Shown: piece after piece, positions 44,130 to 53,381 of the stretch | Position numbering within the stretch: the stretch's first letter is position 1 | Layout of the letters: every line of letters begins with the position of its first letter | Assembly: GCA_022824225.1 (NCBI GenBank) | Contig: JAJEAH010000014.1 | Span: forward strand, 1-53,687 | Reading direction: 5' to 3' | Source of the DNA: Chloroflexota bacterium | GTDB taxonomy: Bacteria; Chloroflexota; UBA11872; VXOZ01 | DNA: 53,687 bases | Position numbers and translations under genes: made by a program | The notes under the pieces: model-generated | Databases searched by the model: none | Told to the model about the DNA's origin: nothing | The model's input: only the letters and a program-made list of their open reading frames with translations

Positions 44130-45332
44130 ATGGCGAAGGAGCGATTCGAACGAACCAAGCCCCACGTGAACATTGGCACCATCGGTCACATCGATCATGG
44201 CAAGACCACGCTCACGGCGGCGATCACCAAGACCCTTTCCCTGCAGGGCGGCGCTGACTTCTCCCCTTTCGACAGCATCGATAACGCTCCCGAAGAGCGC
44301 GAGCGCGGCATCACCATCGCCATCGCTCACGTCGAATACCAGACCGACAACCGCCACTACGCCCACGTCGACTGCCCCGGCCATGCCGACTACATCAAGA
44401 ACATGATCACCGGCGCCGCCCAGATGGACGGCGCCATCCTCGTCGTCTCCGCTCCCGACGGCCCCATGCCTCAGACCCGCGAGCACGTCCTCCTCGCTCG
44501 CCAGGTCGAGGTCCCCGCTATGGTCGTCTACCTCAATAAGTGCGATATGCTCGACGATGAGGAACTCCTCGAACTCGTCGAACTCGAAGTCCGCGAACTC
44601 CTTTCCAAGTATGACTTCCCCGGCGACGACGTCCCCGTCATCCGCGGCAGCGCCCTCCAGGCCTTGGAAAGCTCCAGCGACGACGCCAGCAGCCCTGATT
44701 TCGCCTCCATCCTCGAACTCATGGAGGCTGTCGACGACTACATCCCCACTCCCACCCGCGCTATCGACCAGCCCTTCCTCATGCCCATCGAGGATGTCTT
44801 CAACATCAAGGGCCGCGGCACCGTCGTCACCGGCCGCATCGAGCGCGGCCAGGTCAATACCGGTGAGGAAATCGAAATCGTCGGTATCCAGCGCGATACC
44901 CGCACCTCCGTCGTCACCGGCGTCGAAATGTTCCGCAAAATCCTCGACTCCGGCCAGGCCGGCGATAACGTCGGCTGCCTCCTGCGCGGCGTCGATAAAG
45001 ACGACGTAGAACGCGGCCAGGTCCTCGCCGCTCCCAACTCCATCACCCCTCACACCCGCTTCGAAGCCGAGGTCTACGTCCTCGGCCGCGATGAGGGCGG
45101 CAGGCACACTCCCTTCTTCCCCGGTTACCGACCGCAATTCTACGTCCGCACCACCGACGTCACCGGCGCTATCGCCCTCCCCGAAGGCGTGGAAATGGTC
45201 ATGCCCGGCGATAACATCACCATGACTATCCACCTCATCAACCCCGTCGCCCTCGAAGAAGGCGTCCGCTTCGCTATCCGCGAAGGCGGCCGCACCGTCG
45301 GCGCCGGCGTCGTTACTAAAATCCTGGAGTAG
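44130..45332 (+). CDS. tuf: Elongation factor Tu
   Basis: The 400-aa GTPase delivers aminoacyl-tRNA to the ribosome. GHIDHGKTT (about 18-26) is the P-loop, ERERGITI the switch I region, [12 protein letters not shown] switch II, and NKCDM the base-specificity motif; domains 2 and 3 follow and end in [13 protein letters not shown] 44130 follows GAGGAAAG; the in-frame start at 44115 is upstream of this site. Codon use is biased to C-ending codons, as expected of a highly expressed gene. It is the first protein gene of the tRNA-Thr, tuf, rpmG, secE, nusG, rplK, rplA operon. Confidence 0.98.
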   Translation: MAKERFERTKPHVNIGTIGHIDHGKTTLTAAITKTLSLQGGADFSPFDSIDNAPEERERGITIAIAHVEYQTDNRHYAHVDCPGHADYIKNMITGAAQMDGAILVVSAPDGPMPQTREHVLLARQVEVPAMVVYLNKCDMLDDEELLELVELEVRELLSKYDFPGDDVPVIRGSALQALESSSDDASSPDFASILELMEAVDDYIPTPTRAIDQPFLMPIEDVFNIKGRGTVVTGRIERGQVNTGEEIEIVGIQRDTRTSVVTGVEMFRKILDSGQAGDNVGCLLRGVDKDDVERGQVLAAPNSITPHTRFEAEVYVLGRDEGGRHTPFFPGYRPQFYVRTTDVTGAIALPEGVEMVMPGDNITMTIHLINPVALEEGVRFAIREGGRTVGAGVVTKILE

Positions 45333-45366
45333 CCAACCGCCACGCGGTTAGGAGCAACGCAGACAC

Positions 45367-45537
45367 ATGGCACGCAAAGGACGAGACGACCGCAGTGTGG
45401 TCATGTTGGCATGCGGGGAATGCCGGCGGCGCAACTACGCCACCAGCAAGAACCGGCGCAATTCCACAGACCGGCTGGAGTTGCGCAAGTATTGCCGCCA
45501 TTGCCAGAAGCACCTCGAACATCGAGAAACGCGATGA
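45367..45537 (+). CDS. rpmG: 50S ribosomal protein L33
   Basis: A 56-aa ribosomal protein. It begins [29 protein letters not shown] and ends [16 protein letters not shown]. Two CxxC pairs (CGEC and CRHC) form the zinc ribbon of the Cys-containing L33 type. The start is 34 nt after the tuf stop. The stop codon overlaps the secE start (ATGA), which links translation of the two. Confidence 0.95.
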   Translation: MARKGRDDRSVVMLACGECRRRNYATSKNRRNSTDRLELRKYCRHCQKHLEHRETR

Positions 45538-45821
45538 GGGTGCCCTGGTCTACACCCGCACGCACGCGGGCCGCGCGGCAGCATAGCCGCCGCCGGCGCG
45601 AGGCGCCGCCCAGCCGGGTGCCCCGCTTTCTCCGGCCGCCGGTTACGTTTCTGCAAGAAGCGTACGGCGAGTTGCGGAAAGCGCACTGGCCCACCCGCGA
45701 GACCGCGCTCAACCTCACCCTGGTCGTGATTGCCGTGAGCTTGGTCACCGGCGCGTTCCTCAGCGGGGTAGACTATGTGTTCTCGAAGCTCTTTGCGCTA
45801 CTAGTCCAACAGGGGCTCTAG
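45534..45821 (+). CDS. secE: Preprotein translocase subunit SecE
   Basis: A 95-aa Sec translocon subunit. It starts at the ATGA overlap with rpmG. After a basic N-terminal tail (about 1-36), the conserved amphipathic helix [21 protein letters not shown] leads into one membrane span (about 60-82, [19 protein letters not shown]). The single-span form is the usual short SecE. The position between rpmG and nusG is the standard one. Confidence 0.95.
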   Translation: MRVPWSTPARTRAARQHSRRRREAPPSRVPRFLRPPVTFLQEAYGELRKAHWPTRETALNLTLVVIAVSLVTGAFLSGVDYVFSKLFALLVQQGL

Positions 45822-45835
45822 AAGGAAGCAGCACG

Positions 45836-46423
45836 ATGGCCTTGCAGATAGACGATTTTGCCGAGGGCGACGCCCAGCAAGAGGCGGAGCAGCCACCCCG
45901 TTGGTACGTGGTGCACACGTATTCCGGCTACGAGAACAAGGTGCGCGAAAACCTGCTCAAACGCATCGAGTCCATGGACGCCAAAGACATGATCTTCGAC
46001 GTGGTCGTGCCCACGCAGAAGGAAGTGGAAATCAAGCAGGGCCAGCGCCGCGACGTGGAGCGCAAGCTCTTTCCCGGCTACGTGCTCGTCCGTATGCAGC
46101 AGACCGATCAATCGTGGTTCATCGTCCGCAATACGCCCGGGGTGACCGGGTTCGTGAGTTCCGGGCGGGACGACCACCAGCCGGTGCCGCTGGCCGACGA
46201 AGAAGTGGACAAGGTCCTCAAGCGCGGCCAGGAAGAGACGCCGCAGGCCCGCATGGTGCTGCGCAAAGGCGATCGGGTCAAGATCATCGACGGGCCGTTT
46301 GCCGAATTCTACGGCGCCGTGGACGACGCCAATTCCGAGCGCGGCCGCGTGCGCGTAATGGTATCCTTCTTCGGTCGCGAAACCCCGGTGGAACTCGACT
46401 TCCTGCAAGTGGAACGAATCTAG
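45836..46423 (+). CDS. nusG: Transcription termination/antitermination factor NusG
   Basis: A 195-aa NusG. The NGN domain begins PRWYVVHTYSGYENKVRENL and holds FPGYVLVRM and RNTPGVTGFV; the KOW domain begins KGDRVKIIDGPFAEFYGAV. The factor binds RNA polymerase and couples it to ribosome or Rho. A short acidic N-terminal tail (QIDDFAEGDAQQEAEQ) is an extension before the domain. ATG 45836 comes 14 nt after the secE stop, with GAAGGAAGCAG upstream. Confidence 0.97.
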   Translation: MALQIDDFAEGDAQQEAEQPPRWYVVHTYSGYENKVRENLLKRIESMDAKDMIFDVVVPTQKEVEIKQGQRRDVERKLFPGYVLVRMQQTDQSWFIVRNTPGVTGFVSSGRDDHQPVPLADEEVDKVLKRGQEETPQARMVLRKGDRVKIIDGPFAEFYGAVDDANSERGRVRVMVSFFGRETPVELDFLQVERI

Positions 46424-46472
46424 CTAAGCACATTGTATTACAGCGCAAAGCGCGCAAGGATGAGAAGCAAGC

Positions 46473-46898
46473 GTGGCAAAGAAAGTACGAGCACTCGTCA
46501 AGCTTCAAGTGCCGGGCGGCAAGGCAACGCCGGCCCCGCCGGTCGGCCCCGCCTTGGGCCAGCACGGTGTGAACATCATGGCCTTCGTCAAGGAATTCAA
46601 CGAGCGCACGACGAGCCAAGCCGGCTACATCGTGCCGGTGGACTTGACGATCTTCGAAGATCGCTCGTTCACCTTCATCACCAAGACACCGCCCGCCGCC
46701 GATCTTCTGCGCCGCGCGGCCAAAGTGGATAAGGGCTCCGGAACGCCCAATACCGAGAAAGTCGGGCGCGTAACCCAAGAACAAGTGCGCGAAATAGCCG
46801 AAATGAAAATGCCGGACCTCAACGCCAACGACGTGGAGGCGGCCATGAAGATCGTTGCGGGCACCGCCCGCAGCATGGGCTTGGAGGTGGCCAACTAA
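46473..46898 (+). CDS. rplK: 50S ribosomal protein L11
   Basis: A 141-aa ribosomal protein of the GTPase-associated centre. The N-terminal domain reads [39 protein letters not shown], and the C-terminal RNA-binding domain ends in [18 protein letters not shown]. The start codon is GTG at 46473. The stop is one base before the rplA start, which is a tight arrangement. Confidence 0.97.
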   Translation: MAKKVRALVKLQVPGGKATPAPPVGPALGQHGVNIMAFVKEFNERTTSQAGYIVPVDLTIFEDRSFTFITKTPPAADLLRRAAKVDKGSGTPNTEKVGRVTQEQVREIAEMKMPDLNANDVEAAMKIVAGTARSMGLEVAN

Positions 46899-46899
46899 C

Positions 46900-47613
46900 A
46901 TGGCTCAGCGCAGCAAGAAATATCGCCAGGCACTGGAACGCATCGAAGCGGGCCGGCTCTACGATCCCACAGCCGCGCTCACTCTGGCCAAGGAAACGGC
47001 CACCACCAATTTCGACGCCACACTTGAATTGCACATGAACCTCGGCGTCGACCCCCGCCAGGCCGACCAAGCCGTGCGCGGCTCCGTGGTGCTGCCCGCC
47101 GGGCTCGGCAAGTCCCAGCGTGTGCTGGTCTTTGCCCAAGGCGAGAAGGTGCGGGAAGCCGAAGACGCCGGCGCGGACTTCGTCGGCGGCGCCGAACTCG
47201 CCAAGAAGATCGAAGACGGCTGGCTGGACTTCGACGTGGCCATTGCCGCGCCGGACATGATGAGCGCCGTGGGCCGGCTGGGCCGCATCCTGGGCCCCCG
47301 GGGCCTCATGCCCAACAACCGCGCCGGTACCGTGACGTTCGACATCGGCCGGGCCGTGGGCGAAGCGAAAGCCGGCCGCGTCGAATTCCGCGTGGACCGC
47401 ACGGCCAACCTGCACGTGCCCATCGGCAAGGCGTCCTTCACGGTGGAAAACCTGGTCACCAACCTTACCGCCCTCTACGCGGCCGTTATGCAGGCCAGGC
47501 CCGAAAACGTCAAAGGCGCCTACATCCGCTCGATCTACCTCTGCGCCACCATGGGGCCGTCCATACAAATCGACCCCATGCAGATGCAGCAGTTGCTGGC
47601 AGAAGCCGCCTAA
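46900..47613 (+). CDS. rplA: 50S ribosomal protein L1
   Basis: A 237-aa ribosomal protein of the L1 stalk. Visible blocks are TNFDATLELHMNLGVDPRQADQAVRGSVVLPAGLGK, GADFVGGAELAKKI and GRLGRILGPRGLMPNNRAGTVT, all diagnostic. The start is ATG 46900, one base after the rplK stop. In most bacteria rplJ and rplL follow; here a terminator follows instead. Confidence 0.97.
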   Translation: MAQRSKKYRQALERIEAGRLYDPTAALTLAKETATTNFDATLELHMNLGVDPRQADQAVRGSVVLPAGLGKSQRVLVFAQGEKVREAEDAGADFVGGAELAKKIEDGWLDFDVAIAAPDMMSAVGRLGRILGPRGLMPNNRAGTVTFDIGRAVGEAKAGRVEFRVDRTANLHVPIGKASFTVENLVTNLTALYAAVMQARPENVKGAYIRSIYLCATMGPSIQIDPMQMQQLLAEAA

Positions 47614-47679
47614 GGGCAGCCAGGTTACCTTGCTCTCCTCGTGAATAGGCCAATGTCGATAGATCGACGTTGGTAGAGA

Positions 47680-47712
47680 GCCACACCGTCATGCAGGTGT
47701 GGCTTTTCGTTT
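47680..47712 (+). terminator. Rho-independent terminator after rplA
   Basis: GCCACACC (47680-47687) and GGTGTGGC (47696-47703) form a perfect 8-bp stem with an 8-nt loop, then TTTTCGTTT. This closes the ribosomal operon about 65 nt after the rplA stop. Confidence 0.85.
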
Positions 47713-47866
47713 GAATGGCGCCGCGGCAACCTGTAGCGAGCGGTACCGATCTCGCCGACAGCCGCCCGCGCAGGCGCCGGTAGTAGCACGGGCAGTCTCA
47801 GCCTCATGTGCGCATGAGCCGGACAAGACACATTTTGCACGTATGGATGGAAAGGGTGCCGCGGCG

Positions 47867-49081
47867 ATGAGTATGCGACGGCCGATGAACAAGCCCATGT
47901 TGCTCACGCTGAGCTTGGGGCACATCATCGCCGACGTCTATGGCGGCATGTTGCCGGCCCTGCTGCCCATCTACGTAAACATCTTCGGCCTGTCTTACGG
48001 CGCCGTGGCGCTGGTGGCGGTAGCCCACAGTCTCTCCGCCAGCGCGGTCCAGCCGGTGCTCGGGTACTTCAGCGACCGCATCAACGGCAAGCTGGTGCTG
48101 CCCCTCGCGCCGCTCATCGCCGCCGTGGGCGTCACCGTCGCCACGCAGGTTCCCCATTACGGGTTGGCCCTCATAGCTGTGGCCATAGGCGGCTTGGGCA
48201 TCGCCGCCTACCATCCGGAGGGCTACAAAGCCGCCGGCTACTATAGCGGCGACCAGCAGAACACCGGCACCTCCATCTTCTCGGTGGGCGGCAACATTGG
48301 GGTCGCCGCCGGACCGGTGGTCGTCAGCGTGCTCTACGCCTGGCGGGCGCAGGAGGGGTTGCTGCTCATGGTGCTGCCGGGCATCTTCATGGCGTTGGTG
48401 CTCTTCTGGCTCCTGCCCCGGATCGAGACCGGCACTGAGGTCGCCCCGCCGGATTTCAAGGCGGCCATGCTCGACATGCGGCCCGTTCTGGCGCCTCTGG
48501 TCCTGCTCCTCGTAATCGTGATCCTTCGCTCGTTCTTCTGGGTCAGTCTCTCCAGCTTCATTCCCCTCTACGCCGTGGCGGAACTCGGCATGACCGAACC
48601 GGAGGCGGCGGGGCTGCTGCCGTATCTGCTGTTTAGCGGCGCCATCGGCACCCTGATTGGCGGCTACGTGGCCGATAGGACCAGCAAAGAACTGCTCCTC
48701 CTCTGGTCGCTCGTGCCGGTGCCGTTCTTCGTCTATGGCTTCTTGCACCTGAGCGGCTTCTGGATGCCGGTCATGCTTGTTTTCATCGGCGGCTTCACCG
48801 TCTCAACGTTCGCCGTCACCGTGGTGATGAGCCACGAACTCCTGCCCAAGCAGCGGGCCATCGCCTCCGGCATGATGGTCGGCTTCGCCTGGGGCATCAG
48901 CGGCATGGGCGCGCCGCTGGTCGGCACGTTTGCGGACATTTTCGGCCTCTTCGCCGCGCTGAACGCCCTCATGCTCATGCCGCTCCTGCCCTCAGCCCTG
49001 ACCTATTTCTACCTGCGCATGATGCGCCAGGGCGGCAAGTACCGCGACCGCATGGCGGTGCGCTCGTCGCCAACCGCCTGA
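47867..49081 (+). CDS. MFS transporter, fosmidomycin-resistance (Fsr)-like
   Basis: A protein of about 404 aa with around twelve membrane segments. The N-terminal pattern TLSLGHIIADVYGGMLPALLPIYVNIFGLSYGAVALV and QPVLGYFSDRI fits the Fsr branch of the major facilitator superfamily. Proton-driven efflux is typical, with fosmidomycin and related phosphonates known for some members. The 47867 ATG has AAAGGG upstream; ATGs at 47873 and 47885 are also possible. It follows the ribosomal terminator and precedes the ftsE cassette, so it is probably its own unit. Confidence 0.82.
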   Translation: MSMRRPMNKPMLLTLSLGHIIADVYGGMLPALLPIYVNIFGLSYGAVALVAVAHSLSASAVQPVLGYFSDRINGKLVLPLAPLIAAVGVTVATQVPHYGLALIAVAIGGLGIAAYHPEGYKAAGYYSGDQQNTGTSIFSVGGNIGVAAGPVVVSVLYAWRAQEGLLLMVLPGIFMALVLFWLLPRIETGTEVAPPDFKAAMLDMRPVLAPLVLLLVIVILRSFFWVSLSSFIPLYAVAELGMTEPEAAGLLPYLLFSGAIGTLIGGYVADRTSKELLLLWSLVPVPFFVYGFLHLSGFWMPVMLVFIGGFTVSTFAVTVVMSHELLPKQRAIASGMMVGFAWGISGMGAPLVGTFADIFGLFAALNALMLMPLLPSALTYFYLRMMRQGGKYRDRMAVRSSPTA

Positions 49082-49398
49082 ACCCCGGCGGACGGAACTC
49101 ACCGCCACCCAGAGGACACGCTCGCCCGCTTAGCCGCGACCGCCGGGGCCGTCCCCCGCCGCGCCCGGCCCGCCCAAAGTGCCTGGGCGCTCACAGAGGA
49201 GGTGAACAGGCCGCCCCCACGGCCGCCCGGCCCGCCGGCGCAGCCAATCCTGGTTGGGGCATCCCTGCCAAAACAGGATGACGACGCAAGCGAGAATTCG
49301 TATACTGTTAACCAGCCCCCAAAACGACCCCGACAGCGTCCTCCGCTCACCCCGCAGGCGCTAGCGTCTTCTCCCACAGCCAGCCGGCAAGACGTACC
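49082..49398. other. Intergenic before ftsE, no gene seen
   Basis: A Pro-rich open frame from 49202 to 49402 overlaps the ftsE start (ATGA), but its GTG lies within the AGGAGG it would need, and it shows no protein pattern. No promoter was found by eye. Confidence 0.45.
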
Positions 49399-50088
49399 AT
49401 GATTGTCCTCCACGATGTTTCCAAGGTCTATGCCAACGGCATACACGCGCTGAAGAACATCAGTCTCGAAGTCGGGCAGGAGGAGTTCGTCTTCCTCGTT
49501 GGCGTGAGCGGCGCGGGTAAGTCCACCCTGGTGCGCCTGCTCATTAGGGAAGAACTTCCCACGGCGGGTGAAGTCATCGTGGCGGGGCACAACGTCCTCC
49601 AGCTCTCCAAGCGCAACCTCCCGCTCTTCCGGCGCAAGGTAAGCATGGTCTTCCAGGACTTTCGCCTGCTCCCCAATAAGACCGTAGCCGAAAACGTCGC
49701 CATGGCCTTGCAGGTGGCCAATCGTTCCCGGCAGGAGATTCAGGAGCTTGTGCCGGAAGCGCTGGAATTGGTGGGCCTGACGCCGTACGCGGAGCACCTG
49801 CCGCTCACCCTCTCAGGCGGTGAGCAGCAGCGGGTGGCCATTGCCCGCGCCGTGATTCGCAAACCCGAAGTGCTCATCGCCGACGAACCCACCGGCAATC
49901 TGGACCCCATGAGTTCGGCCGACATCGTCGACCTCCTGACGCGCATCAATCGTCTCGGAACCACCGTCATCATGGCCACCCACGACAGCGACGTAGTCAA
50001 CCGCTCCCGGCGCCGGGTGGTCGAACTCGTGCGCGGGGAGATCGTCCGCGACGAGGCGCGGGGCACCTATCACTATGGCCGGCTTTAG
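49399..50088 (+). CDS. ftsE: Cell-division ABC ATPase FtsE
   Basis: A 229-aa ABC ATPase that pairs with FtsX to activate murein hydrolases at the division site. Walker A is GVSGAGKST (about 35-43), Q-loop FQDFRLLPNKTVAENV, signature LSGGEQQRVAIARA, Walker B VLIADEPTGNLDP and H-loop ATHD. All catalytic elements are canonical. The stop overlaps the ftsX start by 14 bases. It is the first of a four-gene cassette that ends with an M23 hydrolase. Confidence 0.95.
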   Translation: MIVLHDVSKVYANGIHALKNISLEVGQEEFVFLVGVSGAGKSTLVRLLIREELPTAGEVIVAGHNVLQLSKRNLPLFRRKVSMVFQDFRLLPNKTVAENVAMALQVANRSRQEIQELVPEALELVGLTPYAEHLPLTLSGGEQQRVAIARAVIRKPEVLIADEPTGNLDPMSSADIVDLLTRINRLGTTVIMATHDSDVVNRSRRRVVELVRGEIVRDEARGTYHYGRL

Positions 50089-50968
50089 CTACCTCGCCAC
50101 CATGTCCGCCAACGCCATTGTCAACGCGTGGCGGCACCGCACCATGACGCTCATCACGGTAGTCATCGTCTCCCTCATGATGACCACCCTCGGCATGTTT
50201 CTCATGGTGGAAAACGCGCTGTCGGTCTTGATCGTCAGCATGGAAGAACGGGTGAATCTCATAATCGACCTCGCCGACGACGCGCCGCCGGCGGACGTCC
50301 TGGCGCTCCGCCAGCAGTTGCTCGAGGATTCACGCATCATTTCCGTGGCCTACATCACGCCGGAAGAAGCCCTGGCCCGTTTGCGCGAGTATTTCGCAGA
50401 CGAGCCGGAACTCATGCAGCCGTTGCTCGGCAACCGCAATCCCCTGCCCGCCAGCCTGGAATTGCGCTCAGACGATCCCGACTACCTCCTCGCCCTCGCG
50501 CGCCAGCTTGCGGTCAGCCCCCTCGTGAAGGAAGTGATCATCCCCAGGGACGTCGTGCGCAATCTCAGCCGGGCGATCCAGGTGGTGCGCTTCTTTGGGT
50601 ATACCCTTGGGGCCGGCCTGGCGCTGGTTACGCTCTTCGTCATCGGCAGCACCATCCGGCTGACGGTCTACGCGCGCCGCAGCGAGATCGAGGTCTTGCG
50701 GCTCATGGGCGCGTCCGATCACTTCATTCGCTGGCCGTTTCTGTTGGAAGGCGTATTCTTCGGCCTGGTCGGCGCATTCGTCGCCTCCCTGGTGGTAGGC
50801 ATCGCCTATCTGTGGGTGAACGAGTTGCTCCAGCAGTTGATCAACTTCCTGCCTGTGTCGGTTGACTCGACGTATCTTCTTCGTCTAGTCTTAACCCTGA
50901 CGGTCTTTGGCATCGTTATCGGTGGCTTGGGCAGTTACCTCTCAGTCCGCCGCTTCCTCACTATCTGA
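50075..50968 (+). CDS. ftsX: Cell-division protein FtsX
   Basis: A 297-aa membrane protein of the ABC exporter-like FtsX type. One membrane span near the N-terminus (about 25-47) is followed by a periplasmic/extracellular domain (about 50-170), then three spans (about 172-195, 222-245 and 265-288). The cytoplasmic helix YARRSEIEVLRLMGASDHFIRWPFLLEG couples to FtsE. The 14-bp overlap with ftsE implies coupled translation. Its extracellular loop should contact the EnvC-like partner encoded at the end of the cassette. Confidence 0.95.
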   Translation: MAGFSYLATMSANAIVNAWRHRTMTLITVVIVSLMMTTLGMFLMVENALSVLIVSMEERVNLIIDLADDAPPADVLALRQQLLEDSRIISVAYITPEEALARLREYFADEPELMQPLLGNRNPLPASLELRSDDPDYLLALARQLAVSPLVKEVIIPRDVVRNLSRAIQVVRFFGYTLGAGLALVTLFVIGSTIRLTVYARRSEIEVLRLMGASDHFIRWPFLLEGVFFGLVGAFVASLVVGIAYLWVNELLQQLINFLPVSVDSTYLLRLVLTLTVFGIVIGGLGSYLSVRRFLTI

Positions 50969-51039
50969 ATCCCACTCCCTATACGCGTTTGTCCGCCGGA
51001 CCGGGCTCTTGCGGCGCAGCCGCGCCAATCGTCCACCCC

Positions 51040-51723
51040 ATGATAGTTCTGCGCAACGTCTCCAAGGTCTACGACTTCAGCGTCACCGCGCTCGACGACG
51101 TCACGCTGAGTGTGCCGAAAGGCGACTTCGTCTTTCTCGTCGGCCACAACGGCGCCGGCAAGACCACGCTGCTCAGCCTGCTCGTGCGCGCCGACCAGGC
51201 GTCCTCGGGCGTCGTGTTGGTTGGCGGCCAAGACCTGGCCATGCTGAGAGAGTCGGATATCCCCTTGTTGCGCCGGCGGTTTGGCATCGTCTTCCAGGAC
51301 CTCAAGCTATTTCCGGGCAAGACCGTGGCGGAAAACGTCGCGCTGGCGCTGCAAATCCAGGGCCACACGGGCCGGCGCGCCTACCAAAGCGCCGCGGAGG
51401 CCCTGGAACTGGTGGGCTTGCAGCACAAGTCGTCGTCGCTGCCCGGCCAGATTTCCGGCGGCGAGCAGCGCAAAGTCGCCATTGCCCGCGCCATCGTCCA
51501 CCGCCCCGAAATCTTCATCGCCGACGAGCCCACCGCCAGCCTGCCGCCCGACACGGCGTGGGAGATCACCACGCTGCTCATGCAAATCAACCGGCTCGGC
51601 ATCACGACCCTGGTGGCAACCCACGATCGAGACGTGGTTGATGGGTTTTCCCGTCGTGTGGTAGCGTTGGATAATGGCAGGATTGTCCGCGACGTGCAAA
51701 TTGGCAAGTTCCAGGAAAACTAG
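51040..51723 (+). CDS. Second FtsE-like ABC ATPase
   Basis: A 227-aa paralogue of FtsE. Walker A is GHNGAGKTT, Q-loop FQDLKLFPGKTVAENV, signature ISGGEQRKVAIARA, Walker B IFIADEPT and H-loop ATHD. The D-loop reads TASLPPDTA instead of GNLDP, which could weaken one ATP site if it pairs with the canonical FtsE. The M at 51040 lines up with the FtsE start (MIVLRNVSKVYD). It lies 71 nt after ftsX and ends 4 nt before the M23 gene. Either it forms a heterodimer with FtsE on FtsX, or it serves another FtsX-like protein. Confidence 0.9.
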   Translation: MIVLRNVSKVYDFSVTALDDVTLSVPKGDFVFLVGHNGAGKTTLLSLLVRADQASSGVVLVGGQDLAMLRESDIPLLRRRFGIVFQDLKLFPGKTVAENVALALQIQGHTGRRAYQSAAEALELVGLQHKSSSLPGQISGGEQRKVAIARAIVHRPEIFIADEPTASLPPDTAWEITTLLMQINRLGITTLVATHDRDVVDGFSRRVVALDNGRIVRDVQIGKFQEN

Positions 51724-51727
51724 CTCG

Positions 51728-52954
51728 ATGAAACGACGCACGCTACTTGGGACAATTGTCGCCTTCCTGGCGGCTGCCCCGAAAGCCATTTTTGCCGCGG
51801 AGGATTCGGGCACCCCACTTGGCAACGACTTTCTGGAACATCTGCTAAATGAGCAACAGCAGAACCGTGAGCAGCTACAGTTACTCAGGAGCCAGGAGGA
51901 GCAAACGCAGCAGGAATTAGTGCGCACCCAGCGCGTGGAAGCCGCCGCCGCGGCCGACCTGCTGCAGGTGGAAAACAGCCTCTACGCCAAAGTAAGCGAA
52001 GTCAACGCCACCCAATTCCAGATCAACCGGGTCCAGGTGGAAATCCACAGCCTCACGCGGGACATCTCGCTGCAAGAAGCCCTGCTGACAGACGAGCAGG
52101 ACATCGCCGGCGGCCGCATGCGCGCGCTCTATAGGCTGAGCCGCGTCTCTCCATTGGAATACGTCCTCACCGCCTCCAGCCTCTCCGACGCGCTGAACCG
52201 CGTTACCATCGTCCAACGCCTGCTGGGGGATGACGTCCGCCACATCCGCGCCACGCAGGAACGCAAAGCGGAGTTGGACGCCAAACGCGCCGACCTGGTG
52301 CAAAAGCAGGCGGATCTCGACGTGCTGCGGGCGCAACTCCAAAGCCAACAGGCCCAGCTTGAAGGGCTCAAGTCCCAGCGGGAATCGCTGCTGGCCGACG
52401 CCGAACGGCAAGCCGCGAGCGCTGCGCAGCAGAGCGTCGCGTTGCGCACCGAAATCCAGCACAGGGAGCAAGAAGACCAAGCGATCACGGCCGACATCGA
52501 AGCGGCAATAGAACGCCTGCGCTCGGGCCTCTGGGAGTTGCCCGAAGTCGCGCCCGCGGGCTGGCGTCGACCCGCCGGCGGCTATATTAGCGCCGGCTGG
52601 GGCGCGCGGACGTGGTTGCAGTTGTTCCACACCGGCATCGACTATGCGGTCACTCGCCTCTCGCCCGTCCACGCCAGCCAGGCGGGCCGGGTCGTGAAAG
52701 TCGGCTACGCGATCCCGGGAAATCCCTGGAGTTCCTATGGCATGATGGTCATCATCCAGCATAGCTGGCACGAAGCGTCGCTCTACGCCCACCTGGACGA
52801 CTCCCGCGCGTTGCCGGTGCAAGAAGGCGATACCGTGCCTCGGGGCCAGACCATCGGCTTCGTGGGCATGACCGGCTTTACCAGCGGCCCGCACGTCCAC
52901 TTCGAAATCCGCTACGATAACGTCCCGCAGAACCCCTACAATTGGCTGAGCTAA
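51728..52954 (+). CDS. M23 family peptidase with coiled coil (EnvC-like murein hydrolase)
   Basis: A 408-aa exported protein. KRRTLLGTIVAFLAAAPKAIFAAE is an N-terminal signal peptide. Long coiled coils (about 35-240) are followed by a LytM/M23 domain with zinc ligands His301 and Asp305 (FHTGIDYA) and the HVH motif (His389 and His391); His355 (YAHLDD) is the other active-site His. Thus the peptidase site looks intact, unlike E. coli EnvC, which is inactive. It starts 4 nt after the second ftsE-like gene. The layout fits an FtsEX-controlled septal peptidoglycan hydrolase. Confidence 0.92.
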   Translation: MKRRTLLGTIVAFLAAAPKAIFAAEDSGTPLGNDFLEHLLNEQQQNREQLQLLRSQEEQTQQELVRTQRVEAAAAADLLQVENSLYAKVSEVNATQFQINRVQVEIHSLTRDISLQEALLTDEQDIAGGRMRALYRLSRVSPLEYVLTASSLSDALNRVTIVQRLLGDDVRHIRATQERKAELDAKRADLVQKQADLDVLRAQLQSQQAQLEGLKSQRESLLADAERQAASAAQQSVALRTEIQHREQEDQAITADIEAAIERLRSGLWELPEVAPAGWRRPAGGYISAGWGARTWLQLFHTGIDYAVTRLSPVHASQAGRVVKVGYAIPGNPWSSYGMMVIIQHSWHEASLYAHLDDSRALPVQEGDTVPRGQTIGFVGMTGFTSGPHVHFEIRYDNVPQNPYNWLS

Positions 52955-53209
52955 CAAACGCGGGCCAGACTGCGCCCATCGCCGGTCGTCGCTCTGCCTG
53001 CTCGCGCTGGCAGCCCCGCACGGCCAGCCCCTGCGACCAACCACGGCTTGTGACCTTGGCTACTGCCTCTTTCACCAATCCACGGCCAACCCCTGCGCCC
53101 AACGCCGCCTGGCCGCAGAATTAGTAGGTAGAGGCTTCTCTAGCCGGAGGCTGCTAAGCGCTGCGGGCAACGCTCCTGGCAGCAAGGGATCCTGTCAAGC
53201 AACGCTTCT

Positions 53210-53370
53210 AGCAGACAACATCCCCGCAGGCAGACAACGTTCCCCCGCAGGCAGGCAACGTTCCCCGCAGGCAGCGTTCCTCGCAGACAACGTTTCCCGC
53301 AAACAACATTTCCCACAGGCAGCCATTCCCACAGGCAGCCGTTCCCCGCAGGCGGCGTTCCCGCAGGCAG
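53210..53370. repeat. Short tandem repeats around GCAGGCAGACAACGTTCC
   Basis: About eight imperfect units of 15-21 bp use GCAGGCAG, ACAACGTTCCC and similar parts. Variants include GCAAACAACATTTCCC and ACAGGCAGCCGTTCCC. No gene is seen in 52955-53209 either. Confidence 0.75.
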
Positions 53371-53381
53371 CGTTCATGTCC

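Noticed and set aside
43896-45233. 445-codon minus-strand open frame
   Set aside because: It is antisense to tuf and tRNA-Thr; C-ending codons in tuf create an Asp/Gly/Val-rich shadow frame.
47614-47679. L10 leader after rplA
   Set aside because: The position is right for the rplJ leader, but no rplJ follows and I could not match the conserved leader fold; only the terminator is supported.
49202-49402. 66-codon Pro-rich ORF before ftsE
   Set aside because: Its GTG start lies inside the AGGAGG it would need, and the sequence is low complexity without family features.
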